From CAKZNE01 sp002695025 (GTDB lineage: Bacteria; Bacteroidota; Bacteroidia; Flavobacteriales; Schleiferiaceae), in assembly GCA_913043285.1 (NCBI GenBank), contig CAJWML010000025.1, positions 1 to 43,762 on the forward strand: a stretch of DNA of 43,762 nucleotides, given 5' to 3'. Below, piece by piece: positions 6,152-13,481 of this stretch; within the stretch, counting starts at the first letter, position 1, and every line of letters starts with the position of its first letter. A program made the translations under genes and the position numbers. The notes under the pieces are model-generated. The model worked only from the letters and a program-made list of their open reading frames with translations, was not told where the DNA came from and made no database searches.

Positions 6152-7842
6152 ACGGTTTGTGTTTGTAGGTTTAACTTTCTTCTTCTGTTATAAGCCACAT
6201 ATACCAGCACACTGATGGCTGCAAACAAGCCTACCAGTAATAGCCGGGCTGCATTGATATAATTCATTTTCTGCTTTAACAATTCTATCTGCGCAGGATC
6301 AGTGGCATTGGCAATAGTTTGTTTTATACCGGTATTATTGATCATGCTGATGATGGAGCCATTATCCAGGCTCCAGCCATTACTTATATTCTGGAAAGCC
6401 AGCAACCAGTCTCCCCCCTCCGGCAGGAAAAGTGAACCAAAAAACACAACCATCAAAAGGATGGGTGTTACATAGGTCATAATGTATTTGAACACTACCG
6501 GGATCTTGATATCGGCACCGGAGAGCAGCTCAGGCCATCCTCGTTTCAATCCGAATATCCAGGCAAACAGGACCACTTCCGCCAGTGCAAAAACCACCAG
6601 GCTCATGGTTCCGGCCCAATAATCATATTCACTAAAAAAGATCAGATCTACTACGCCATTGTCCGCAACCTGGTAAATGAGAACGGTAGGTAAACCTATA
6701 AAAAGGATGAGCGCGCCAAAACTCCAGGCAGCCGGTGACCTTTTAAAGTTGAATTCATCCTGCATAAAACCCATCCAGGGTGTTCCCATAGCCAATGAAG
6801 AAGTAATTCCGGCAAAAAAGAGCAAGCCAAACCAGAACACACCGGCAAAATTACTGATCACACTTCCCCACTGGTCGAAAAGATACGGCATGGTTTGGAA
6901 AGCCATCCCAAAACCGGCATTTTCCTTAACCCAGTCTATGCCCAGGTAACCTGCGGCAATAGGGATTACGATAAGGCTGCCCAATACCACTTCTACAAAC
7001 TCATTCATAAAGCCGGCTGAAACCGCGTTCAATGCAATATCATCTTTAGCTCTAAGGTAAGAGGCGTAACAGTGTACGGTGCCCATCCCCACGGAAAGGG
7101 TAAAGAACATTTGTCCTGCAGCTGCCAGCCACACTGTAGGGTTAGATAGTGAATCAAATTGCGGGGTCCAGAGAAAATTGAGACCGTCCCAGGCACTTGC
7201 ATCCGGGTGCTCAGGGGTAGCACCTGAAGTTCCCAGGGTTAGCCCCCGTAGGGCCAGAAAGCCCCCGAAGATCAGAAGCATAGGCACACCTATTTTGGCA
7301 GCTCTTTCCACACCTTTTAAGCCCCGGGAAAGGATATAAGTATTCAACAAAAGACACAGTATGTAAAAAACTGCCGCTTCGTACGGTATGCCGGTAGTGG
7401 ATTTCCCGATGGTAAGATATCGATTGAAGAAATCTGCCACTTCTCCCTGTCCCAAACCGTTAAAAGTCCCTACCACGGAATGGTATACGTAGGACATGGT
7501 CCATGACTCAATGTAGCAGTAATAAGCGGCTACGGCCACATTGGTAAAAATCCCGAAAACACCAAAGTATTTCCAGAACCTCCACTTACCCATGGTATCC
7601 AATATAAAGGGTGTGGAATGATTGTTATATCTCCCTCCAAACCTTCCCATGGTCCATTCTATCCACAATAGCGGAATACCCATAAGGAGGAAACATACTA
7701 TATATGGAATGATGAAGGCACCTCCTCCATTTTGAACAGCCTGGACAGGAAAACGAAGAAAATTACCCAGTCCAACGGCATTTCCGGCCATCGCCAGAAT
7801 GAGCCCCACTCGGGTGCCCCAGGCTTCTTTGTTTGAGCTCAT
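6148..7842 (-). CDS. Sodium-dependent amino-acid transporter, NSS (SLC6/LeuT) family
   Basis: A 564-residue inner-membrane carrier with about 12 predicted membrane segments. The first carries the LeuT-type signature GNAVGLGNFLRFP (about 20-32), whose backbone forms the sodium sites, with the conserved unwound region NGGGAF after it. A LeuT-like ASSLAMGTP-type segment appears later (TSSLAMGTPWMGF), again part of the sodium site. The length is longer than LeuT-type 11-helix proteins and fits the MetP-like branch that works with a small subunit, which is encoded immediately downstream. It probably imports a neutral amino acid with sodium. It is transcribed divergently from the AGCS symporter; a -7 element lies at 7870-7877. 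Confidence 0.92.
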   Translation of the reverse strand: MSSNKEAWGTRVGLILAMAGNAVGLGNFLRFPVQAVQNGGGAFIIPYIVCFLLMGIPLLWIEWTMGRFGGRYNNHSTPFILDTMGKWRFWKYFGVFGIFTNVAVAAYYCYIESWTMSYVYHSVVGTFNGLGQGEVADFFNRYLTIGKSTTGIPYEAAVFYILCLLLNTYILSRGLKGVERAAKIGVPMLLIFGGFLALRGLTLGTSGATPEHPDASAWDGLNFLWTPQFDSLSNPTVWLAAAGQMFFTLSVGMGTVHCYASYLRAKDDIALNAVSAGFMNEFVEVVLGSLIVIPIAAGYLGIDWVKENAGFGMAFQTMPYLFDQWGSVISNFAGVFWFGLLFFAGITSSLAMGTPWMGFMQDEFNFKRSPAAWSFGALILFIGLPTVLIYQVADNGVVDLIFFSEYDYWAGTMSLVVFALAEVVLFAWIFGLKRGWPELLSGADIKIPVVFKYIMTYVTPILLMVVFFGSLFLPEGGDWLLAFQNISNGWSLDNGSIISMINNTGIKQTIANATDPAQIELLKQKMNYINAARLLLVGLFAAISVLVYVAYNRRRKLNLQTQTV

Positions 7843-7869
7843 TGCCTTTGGTTAAGCTTTGTTAATAGC

Positions 7870-7877
7870 CAAATATA
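7870..7877 (-). promoter_or_regulatory. -7 element upstream of the NSS transporter
   Basis: The minus strand reads TATATTTG, an exact TAnnTTTG match, 27 bases from the transporter ATG. No clear -33 TTG is seen at normal spacing. Confidence 0.5.
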
Positions 7878-7969
7878 TAAATAAACGGTGCTGGCCCACG
7901 TGTCATTAATTTGAAGAGCCCGTATATTTTTTAGATTATTGCATACTTCAAAAACCAAAATGTGATCCC

Positions 7970-9769
7970 ATGAGCAGGATTTTACTGTTCCTAGCAAGCC
8001 TTTTTTGTGCTTTTCCAGCCTTTGCCCAAACGGGTGTATTTAACGCGGAGGTTATTATTGATAACCCATCTGATAAAATCAATGATGCCAGCGCCCTGGT
8101 AAATGTGCAGGGAGGTACCCCTCCCTATCATTATTATTGGAGCAAAACCTCAACAGACAGCACGGCATCCAAATCCTTAGGTATGGCCGAGGGTGCCTCT
8201 CATTACGTTACTATTACTGACGCTAGTGGCAATAGTGTAAAAAAGGAATTTTCCATTCCTGCCAATTCATTGGCTGAGCATTTCAACGGTACTTTTAAAC
8301 CGATAGTGGATGGTTTTGCGAGTGTTATTTTCTGGGATCCCTTTTATGCAATGGGTCTTTATGACAACCGGGTTTATAATGATGTAGGCAAAGTTTCCAA
8401 ATTTCCCAACGGAACGGTCAGGACTAACCAGATACCCTTTATAGTGATATGGCTCATATTCGGGGCCCTGTTCTTCACCATCCGAATGGGTGGAGTACAA
8501 TTCTGGGGATGGCGGCATTCCATAAAACTGGTTCGGGGGAAATTTGACGAGCACGATGCACCGGGCGAAGTTACTCACTTCCAGGCTTTGGCCACGGCTG
8601 TAAGTGCCACCGTTGGGCTTGGTAATATTGCGGGTGTGGCGGTAGCCATTTCCATTGGCGGCCCGGGAGCTACCTTCTGGCTCATCATTGCCGGGCTTTT
8701 AGGAATGGCATCCAAGTTTACAGAATGTACCCTGGGTGTAAAGTACCGCGACATTGGTGAGGACGGTGTTGTAGAAGGAGGCCCTATGCGTTACCTCCGA
8801 AAAGGCCTGGCCCGTAAGAACATGAAAGGTTTAGGGCAGGTACTGGCCGTAATTTTCGCCATACTTACGATTGGTGCCAGTTTTGGTGGTGGAAACATGT
8901 TCCAGGCCAACCAGGCATACCAGCAAATGGCCACCCAGTTTACTTCCATTGCCGGGTATGGGCCTCACTTCGGGGTTATCCTGGCCATTTTGGTAGGAGC
9001 GGTTATTATTGGTGGTATCCGAAGCATTGCCCGCGTTACAGAGAAGATCGTTCCACTTATGGCGGGCTTATACATCCTGGCAGCGCTGGTTATTATCTTT
9101 GTGAATATTGGTAATATCGGGAATGCCTTCTCCTTGATCTTTGAAGGCGCCTTTGCTCCTAAAGCGGCTCTGGGTGGTTTTGTGGGTGTGCTCATTCAAG
9201 GTTTCCGCAGAGCAGCATTTTCCAATGAGGCAGGTGTAGGTTCGGCAGCTATTGCCCACTCCGCAGCTAAAACCAAACACCCGGTCAGTGAGGGCTTTGT
9301 TGCCCTTCTGGAACCTTTCATTGATACCGTAGTGGTGTGTACATTAACTGCATTGGTGCTGATCTTTACCGGCTTTTACGATGATGCCGGCATGGGAGGA
9401 GCCACGCTTACCTCTCAGGCTTTTGGTAGCGTGATAAGCTGGTTCCCCTACGTTTTGGTAGTGGCCATTTTCCTCTTTGCCTTCTCTACCATGATCAGTT
9501 GGTCCTACTACGGACTCCGGGCATGGACCTTCCTTCTCGGTCGCAATAAATGGACGGAGCTCAGCTACAAGCTCATCTTCCTGGTATTTATCGTTATAGG
9601 CTCTTCCGTTAGTTTGGGTGCAGTACTGGATTTTTCAGACATGATGATCCTGGCTATGGCCCTCCCCAACGTAATAGGATTATTGTTGTTGAGCGGAGAA
9701 GTACGGGCCGAGCTGAAAAGTTACTGGAGCCGCTTTAAAAAGGGTAAGATATTGGATGAAGAGGCTTGA
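7970..9769 (+). CDS. Alanine/glycine:cation symporter (AGCS family) with secreted Ig/SprB-like N-terminal domain
   Basis: A 599-residue protein. A signal peptide (about 1-20, ending FAFAQ-like PAFAQ) is followed by a ~80-residue beta domain (about 22-102). That domain has the hallmarks of SprB-type repeats: GGTPPYHYYW near its start and HYVTITDASGNSV near its end. The rest (about 110-590) is a standard AGCS carrier with roughly ten membrane segments. Family features include ATAVSATVGLGNIAGVAVAI, the IGGPGATFW loop, GGPMRYL and FSNEAGVGSAAIAH. AGCS proteins import alanine or glycine with sodium or protons. The signal peptide puts the added domain in the periplasm. It is divergent from the NSS carrier gene. 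The function of the extra domain is unknown. Confidence 0.92.
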   Translation: MSRILLFLASLFCAFPAFAQTGVFNAEVIIDNPSDKINDASALVNVQGGTPPYHYYWSKTSTDSTASKSLGMAEGASHYVTITDASGNSVKKEFSIPANSLAEHFNGTFKPIVDGFASVIFWDPFYAMGLYDNRVYNDVGKVSKFPNGTVRTNQIPFIVIWLIFGALFFTIRMGGVQFWGWRHSIKLVRGKFDEHDAPGEVTHFQALATAVSATVGLGNIAGVAVAISIGGPGATFWLIIAGLLGMASKFTECTLGVKYRDIGEDGVVEGGPMRYLRKGLARKNMKGLGQVLAVIFAILTIGASFGGGNMFQANQAYQQMATQFTSIAGYGPHFGVILAILVGAVIIGGIRSIARVTEKIVPLMAGLYILAALVIIFVNIGNIGNAFSLIFEGAFAPKAALGGFVGVLIQGFRRAAFSNEAGVGSAAIAHSAAKTKHPVSEGFVALLEPFIDTVVVCTLTALVLIFTGFYDDAGMGGATLTSQAFGSVISWFPYVLVVAIFLFAFSTMISWSYYGLRAWTFLLGRNKWTELSYKLIFLVFIVIGSSVSLGAVLDFSDMMILAMALPNVIGLLLLSGEVRAELKSYWSRFKKGKILDEEA

Positions 9770-9817
9770 TCTGCTTAAAAAATAAAGTAACAATAGGCTG
9801 GATGCCAAAACCCTTGT

Positions 9818-9825
9818 TAATTTTG
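9818..9825 (+). promoter_or_regulatory. -7 element directly before the ABC exporter ATG
   Basis: TAATTTTG at 9818-9825 matches TAnnTTTG exactly, and the ATG begins only four bases later at 9830. Transcription from it would give a leaderless or almost leaderless mRNA. Confidence 0.55.
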
Positions 9826-9829
9826 CGCC

Positions 9830-11623
9830 ATGAAAGAAAAAGGTTCCAAGGACGGGAAAGAAAAGAAAGCGCGTTTTAACCGGGAGTCCTTTAAAAAGTC
9901 ATTACAGCTCTACAAGTATATTAAACCTTACCGGGGAGAGTTTGCCGTAGGTCTGGTTTTCCTGTTACTTTCCAGTGCTGCCAACCTGGCCTTCCCCAAG
10001 TACCTTGGAGAACTGGTGGATGCCACCAATTCCGAAGCCATTTTTGAAAACATACAGGAGATCAGCCTCATCCTGATCGGTATCCTTATTGCCCAGGCTA
10101 TCGTTTCCTTTTTCCGGGTGGTACTCTTTATCAATGTTACCGAAAAAACCCTGGCCTCACTGCGGCAGGCCACCTATCAACACCTTATCAAATTGCCCAT
10201 TACCTTTTTCAATCAAAAGCGGGTGGGTGAACTGAATAGCCGTATTTCATCGGATATATCACTCCTCCAGGAAACCTTTACCACTACCCTGGCGGAGTTC
10301 ATCCGCCAATTGGTGATCATTTTCGGAGGAATTGCCATATTGTTGTATACCTCGCCCAAGCTTACACTCTTCATGTTGGCTATAGTCCCTGTATTTGTTC
10401 TTCTGGCGGTGTTTTTTGGGAGGTATATCCGCAAGTTCTCCAAGGAGGCACAGAAGAGGGTAGCGGAATCCAATACTGTAGTTGAAGAAACTTTACAAGG
10501 CATCTATAATGTTAAGGCCTTTGCCAATGAATTCCTGGAAATTGCCAGGTACCGTAAAGAAACCAATGATGCCGCTAAGATTGGAATGAAGAGTGGGAAA
10601 TACCGTGGAGCATTCTCATCCTTCATTGTTTTTGGAATGTTTGGAGCCATCGTTGCGGTGTTATGGCAGGGAGTAAACCTAGTGGCAGCCGGAGATCTTA
10701 AAATTGGAGAACTCTTCAGCTTTATCATATACTCCGGTTTTATCGGAGGCTCCATCGGAGGCTTTGCCAACGTATACGCCAGCATTCAAAAGGCTATTGG
10801 TGCTACGGAAGAACTGATGGAGATCCTGGATGAGCCTACGGAAAACCTTAAGGAAGTGCAAAGTCACCAGAAACTTGAAGGTTTCAAAGGAAAGGTGGAA
10901 TTCAAGGATATATCCTTTGCCTACGCTACCCGCTCCGACCAACAGGTATTGAATAAGGTAAGCTTTACGGCCCATCCCGGAGAACAAGTAGCCCTGGTAG
11001 GCCCCAGTGGAGCCGGAAAATCAACCGTGGTTTCCCTTATCCTGAGGTTCTATGAACCATCTTCCGGTTCGCTCCTATTTGATGATCAACTGGCAGAGAA
11101 CTACGGGCTCAGCGAGATCCGCAACCAAATGGCAGTAGTTCCCCAGGATGTGTTCCTCTTTGGTGGCACCATCCGTGAAAATATTTCCTACGGACGTCCG
11201 GATGCCTCGGAAGAAGAGATCATTGAAGCAGCCAAACAAGCCAATGCCTGGGAATTCATCGGGAGTTTCAAGGAAGGCCTCGACACCGTAGTTGGCGAAC
11301 GCGGCATCCAGCTTTCCGGAGGACAAAGGCAACGGGTGGCTATAGCCCGTGCAGTATTGAAGAATCCCAGTATTTTGATACTGGATGAAGCTACTTCTGC
11401 CCTGGATTCGGAATCTGAACGCCTGGTGCAGGATGCCCTGGACAAATTGATGCTGGGACGCACTTCCATCGTTATTGCCCACCGCCTGGCTACTATTCGT
11501 AAAGCCGACCGTATTGTAGTGTTGGATAAAGGAAGAGTAGCTGAGACCGGTACGCATGATGAGCTTCTGCAAAACGACAAAGGCCTTTATCACAGCCTGA
11601 GCGAATTGCAGTTCACCCATTGA
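9830..11623 (+). CDS. ABC exporter, fused membrane and ATPase domains (MsbA-like)
   Basis: A 597-residue half-transporter that works as a homodimer. The N-terminal transmembrane domain (about 35-315) has six predicted helices. The ATPase domain has Walker A GPSGAGKST (391-399), Q-loop VVPQD (436-440), signature LSGGQ (495-499), Walker B ILILDE with catalytic E520, D-loop SALD and switch H551 in AHRLAT. All catalytic residues are present, so it should be active. This architecture includes MsbA lipid flippases and multidrug exporters, and sequence alone does not separate them. A highly charged N-terminus (MKEKGSKDGKEKK) precedes the first helix. It appears to be its own transcription unit, 74 bases ahead of the FtsB-like gene. 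Confidence 0.93.
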   Translation: MKEKGSKDGKEKKARFNRESFKKSLQLYKYIKPYRGEFAVGLVFLLLSSAANLAFPKYLGELVDATNSEAIFENIQEISLILIGILIAQAIVSFFRVVLFINVTEKTLASLRQATYQHLIKLPITFFNQKRVGELNSRISSDISLLQETFTTTLAEFIRQLVIIFGGIAILLYTSPKLTLFMLAIVPVFVLLAVFFGRYIRKFSKEAQKRVAESNTVVEETLQGIYNVKAFANEFLEIARYRKETNDAAKIGMKSGKYRGAFSSFIVFGMFGAIVAVLWQGVNLVAAGDLKIGELFSFIIYSGFIGGSIGGFANVYASIQKAIGATEELMEILDEPTENLKEVQSHQKLEGFKGKVEFKDISFAYATRSDQQVLNKVSFTAHPGEQVALVGPSGAGKSTVVSLILRFYEPSSGSLLFDDQLAENYGLSEIRNQMAVVPQDVFLFGGTIRENISYGRPDASEEEIIEAAKQANAWEFIGSFKEGLDTVVGERGIQLSGGQRQRVAIARAVLKNPSILILDEATSALDSESERLVQDALDKLMLGRTSIVIAHRLATIRKADRIVVLDKGRVAETGTHDELLQNDKGLYHSLSELQFTH

Positions 11624-11697
11624 TTTAACACTCCCCTGTTCACTATTTTACGGGTTTAACCGTTACAAGCAACAGAGCATACACTATTTTTAAAATC

Positions 11698-12009
11698 ATG
11701 AAAAAGCGTTGGCAGAAGATCAGGAACACGCGTTGGTTTGCTATAGCCAGCAATAAATTTGTATTGGCTACAGCCGTGTTCGTGGTGTGGATGCTTTTCC
11801 TGGATGTGAACTCCTACCTTATTCACCATGAATTGAATGGTGAGCTGGATGAACTGGAGCAGAGCATCGAATACTACAAAGAGGAGATAACCCGGGATAA
11901 AAAACAGCTGGAAGAACTTACGTCTGACCCCGAAAAGCTGGAAAAATTTGCCCGTGAGCAATACTGGATGAAAAAACCTGGCGAAGAGATCTATCTCATC
12001 GAAGAATAA
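11698..12009 (+). CDS. Septum formation initiator family protein (FtsB/DivIC-like)
   Basis: A 103-residue bitopic membrane protein. A short basic N-terminus (KKRWQKIRNTR) precedes a single membrane helix (about 22-42). A coiled coil follows (about 48-82, with regular L/I spacing such as LDELEQSIEYYKEEI), ending in a short globular tail with EKFAREQYWMKKPGEEIYLI. This tail is the conserved part of FtsB/DivIC proteins, which bridge FtsQ/DivIB and FtsL in the divisome and help activate septal peptidoglycan synthesis. Length and layout are normal. In many Flavobacteriia this gene precedes methylmalonyl-CoA mutase small subunit, as here. No clear promoter was found. Confidence 0.88.
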   Translation: MKKRWQKIRNTRWFAIASNKFVLATAVFVVWMLFLDVNSYLIHHELNGELDELEQSIEYYKEEITRDKKQLEELTSDPEKLEKFAREQYWMKKPGEEIYLIEE

Positions 12010-12052
12010 GGTTTTACCCAACTAATCTCTTTTTACTTCTTCCTTTCTTCCC

Positions 12053-12081
12053 TTTGTTTTTCTGGCATTGCGCTATATTTA
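12053..12081 (+). promoter_or_regulatory. Likely mutA promoter (TTTG-17-TATATTTA)
   Basis: TTTG at 12053-12056 is followed after 17 bases by TATATTTA (12074-12081), matching TAnnTTTG at seven of eight positions. It lies 29 bases before the preferred mutA start at 12111. Confidence 0.45.
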
Positions 12082-12110
12082 TGACCTTTGTCTGCAAATC
12101 AGTCAATGTT

Positions 12111-13478
12111 ATGGCGCACAACCTCTTCAAAGACTTTCCACAACCCTCCGGTGAGGATTGGTTAAACCGAATACAAAAAGACCTCAAGGGAAAAGAGTTG
12201 GACAGCCTGGTCTCGGAAAGTCCGGAAGGAATACGAATTCAGCCGGTCTATACCATGGATGATCTGAAACCGAAAGGCCAGGCATTCCGCAATCAGAACA
12301 ATTGGAATATCGTACAGGAGATCCTGGTAATAGATACTGTCCAGGCCAATAAACTGGCGCTTTATCACTTAAACCAAGGGGCCAGTGCATTGCTGTTCTA
12401 TTTAGCGCCCGATACCGATCTTAAGGCCCTCCTTAAAAATATACTCATAGAACACATTGCCGTCCATTTTATAACGAATGGCAATGGTGCTACGGTAGCA
12501 AAGCAGTTGAATGAGGTTATCCACGAAAGAAAATTGGACGCTGCCTCCGTTTACGGCAGTATCAATATAGATTTTCTTGAAAACCTGGCGCGCACAGGAA
12601 ATTGGTTTAAAAGCGAAGAGGAAGACTTGCGGGAGTTAAAAAACCTGGGAGAACTCACCCCGCCCAATATCCGCCCGTTTTGTGTGAATACCAATCTCTT
12701 TGGCCATGCCGGGGCCACGCTTTCCCAGCAGTTGGGAATTACCCTGGCCATGGTCTATGAGTACATTTACCGCCTGGAGCTGAAAGGTGCTGAGCGCTTT
12801 TGGCTGAACACGGCTATTGGATCTGACTACTTTGGTGAGATCGCAAAACTTCGCGCCCTGCGCAACCTATGGAGCCAGTTACTTAAAGAACTGGAATTAC
12901 CTGAAGTTTCAGCTCAAATCTATGCGGAGACCAGTCTCCGCAATAAGACCATCCTGGATGCTTACAACAATATGATCCGCACCTCCGCAGAAACCATGGC
13001 GGCTGGCATTGGCGGCTGTGATGAGTTTTCCGTTAAAGGTTTCGACCAGACTTTCAGGGAACCTGGATCATTTGGCGAACGCATCGCCAAAAACCAGCAA
13101 CATATCCTTCAGCATGAATCGCACCTGGGTGCGGTGCGTGATATTTCTGCCGGAGCCTACTTTATTGAGAAACTTACCGAAGAACTGGCGCTTAAGGGCT
13201 GGGATTTCTTTAAAAGTATTGAAGCCCGGGGCGGGTACCTGGCAGCCTTGCAAAGCGGATGGCTACAGGATGAAGTTGAAGCAAAAGCCAGCCAGGAACA
13301 AACCGTATTTGACCAATCCCAGCAAGTACTGATCGGGGCCAATAAGTACCGGAAAAAGGATGAGAACCTGAAAGAAATTATAGAGCACGGCCACTTTTAC
13401 AAACCCCATTCGGACCATACTGCTGTTCGTCCGCTGAAAGTAAAACGTTTGTCCGAACAACTGGAAAAGGATTACTAA
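12111..13478 (+). CDS. mutA: Methylmalonyl-CoA mutase small (beta) subunit, without B12 domain
   Basis: A 455-residue protein matching the small subunit of heterodimeric methylmalonyl-CoA mutase. It covers only the TIM-barrel part (for example RPFCVNTNLFGHAGATLSQQ and MIRTSAETMAAGIGGCDEF) and stops before any cobalamin-binding domain, whereas the Propionibacterium subunit carries a degenerate one and exceeds 600 residues. The small subunit is non-catalytic and supports MutB. The ATG at 12111 (MAHNLFKDFP) is preferred over an in-frame ATG at 12054, whose extension is cysteine-rich, unlike the family, and lies over the likely promoter. The stop is three bases before mutB, indicating co-transcription and probable coupling. 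Confidence 0.88.
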   Translation: MAHNLFKDFPQPSGEDWLNRIQKDLKGKELDSLVSESPEGIRIQPVYTMDDLKPKGQAFRNQNNWNIVQEILVIDTVQANKLALYHLNQGASALLFYLAPDTDLKALLKNILIEHIAVHFITNGNGATVAKQLNEVIHERKLDAASVYGSINIDFLENLARTGNWFKSEEEDLRELKNLGELTPPNIRPFCVNTNLFGHAGATLSQQLGITLAMVYEYIYRLELKGAERFWLNTAIGSDYFGEIAKLRALRNLWSQLLKELELPEVSAQIYAETSLRNKTILDAYNNMIRTSAETMAAGIGGCDEFSVKGFDQTFREPGSFGERIAKNQQHILQHESHLGAVRDISAGAYFIEKLTEELALKGWDFFKSIEARGGYLAALQSGWLQDEVEAKASQEQTVFDQSQQVLIGANKYRKKDENLKEIIEHGHFYKPHSDHTAVRPLKVKRLSEQLEKDY

Positions 13479-13481
13479 GCC

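Noticed and set aside
11075..11620. 181-residue minus-strand frame opposite the ABC ATPase domain
   Set aside because: It lies under intact Walker, signature and switch motifs of the exporter and shows no motif of its own.
12054..12110. Upstream ATG at 12054 as the mutA start
   Set aside because: The 19 extra residues do not resemble mutase N-termini and the segment overlaps the likely promoter; the ATG at 12111 gives the normal start.
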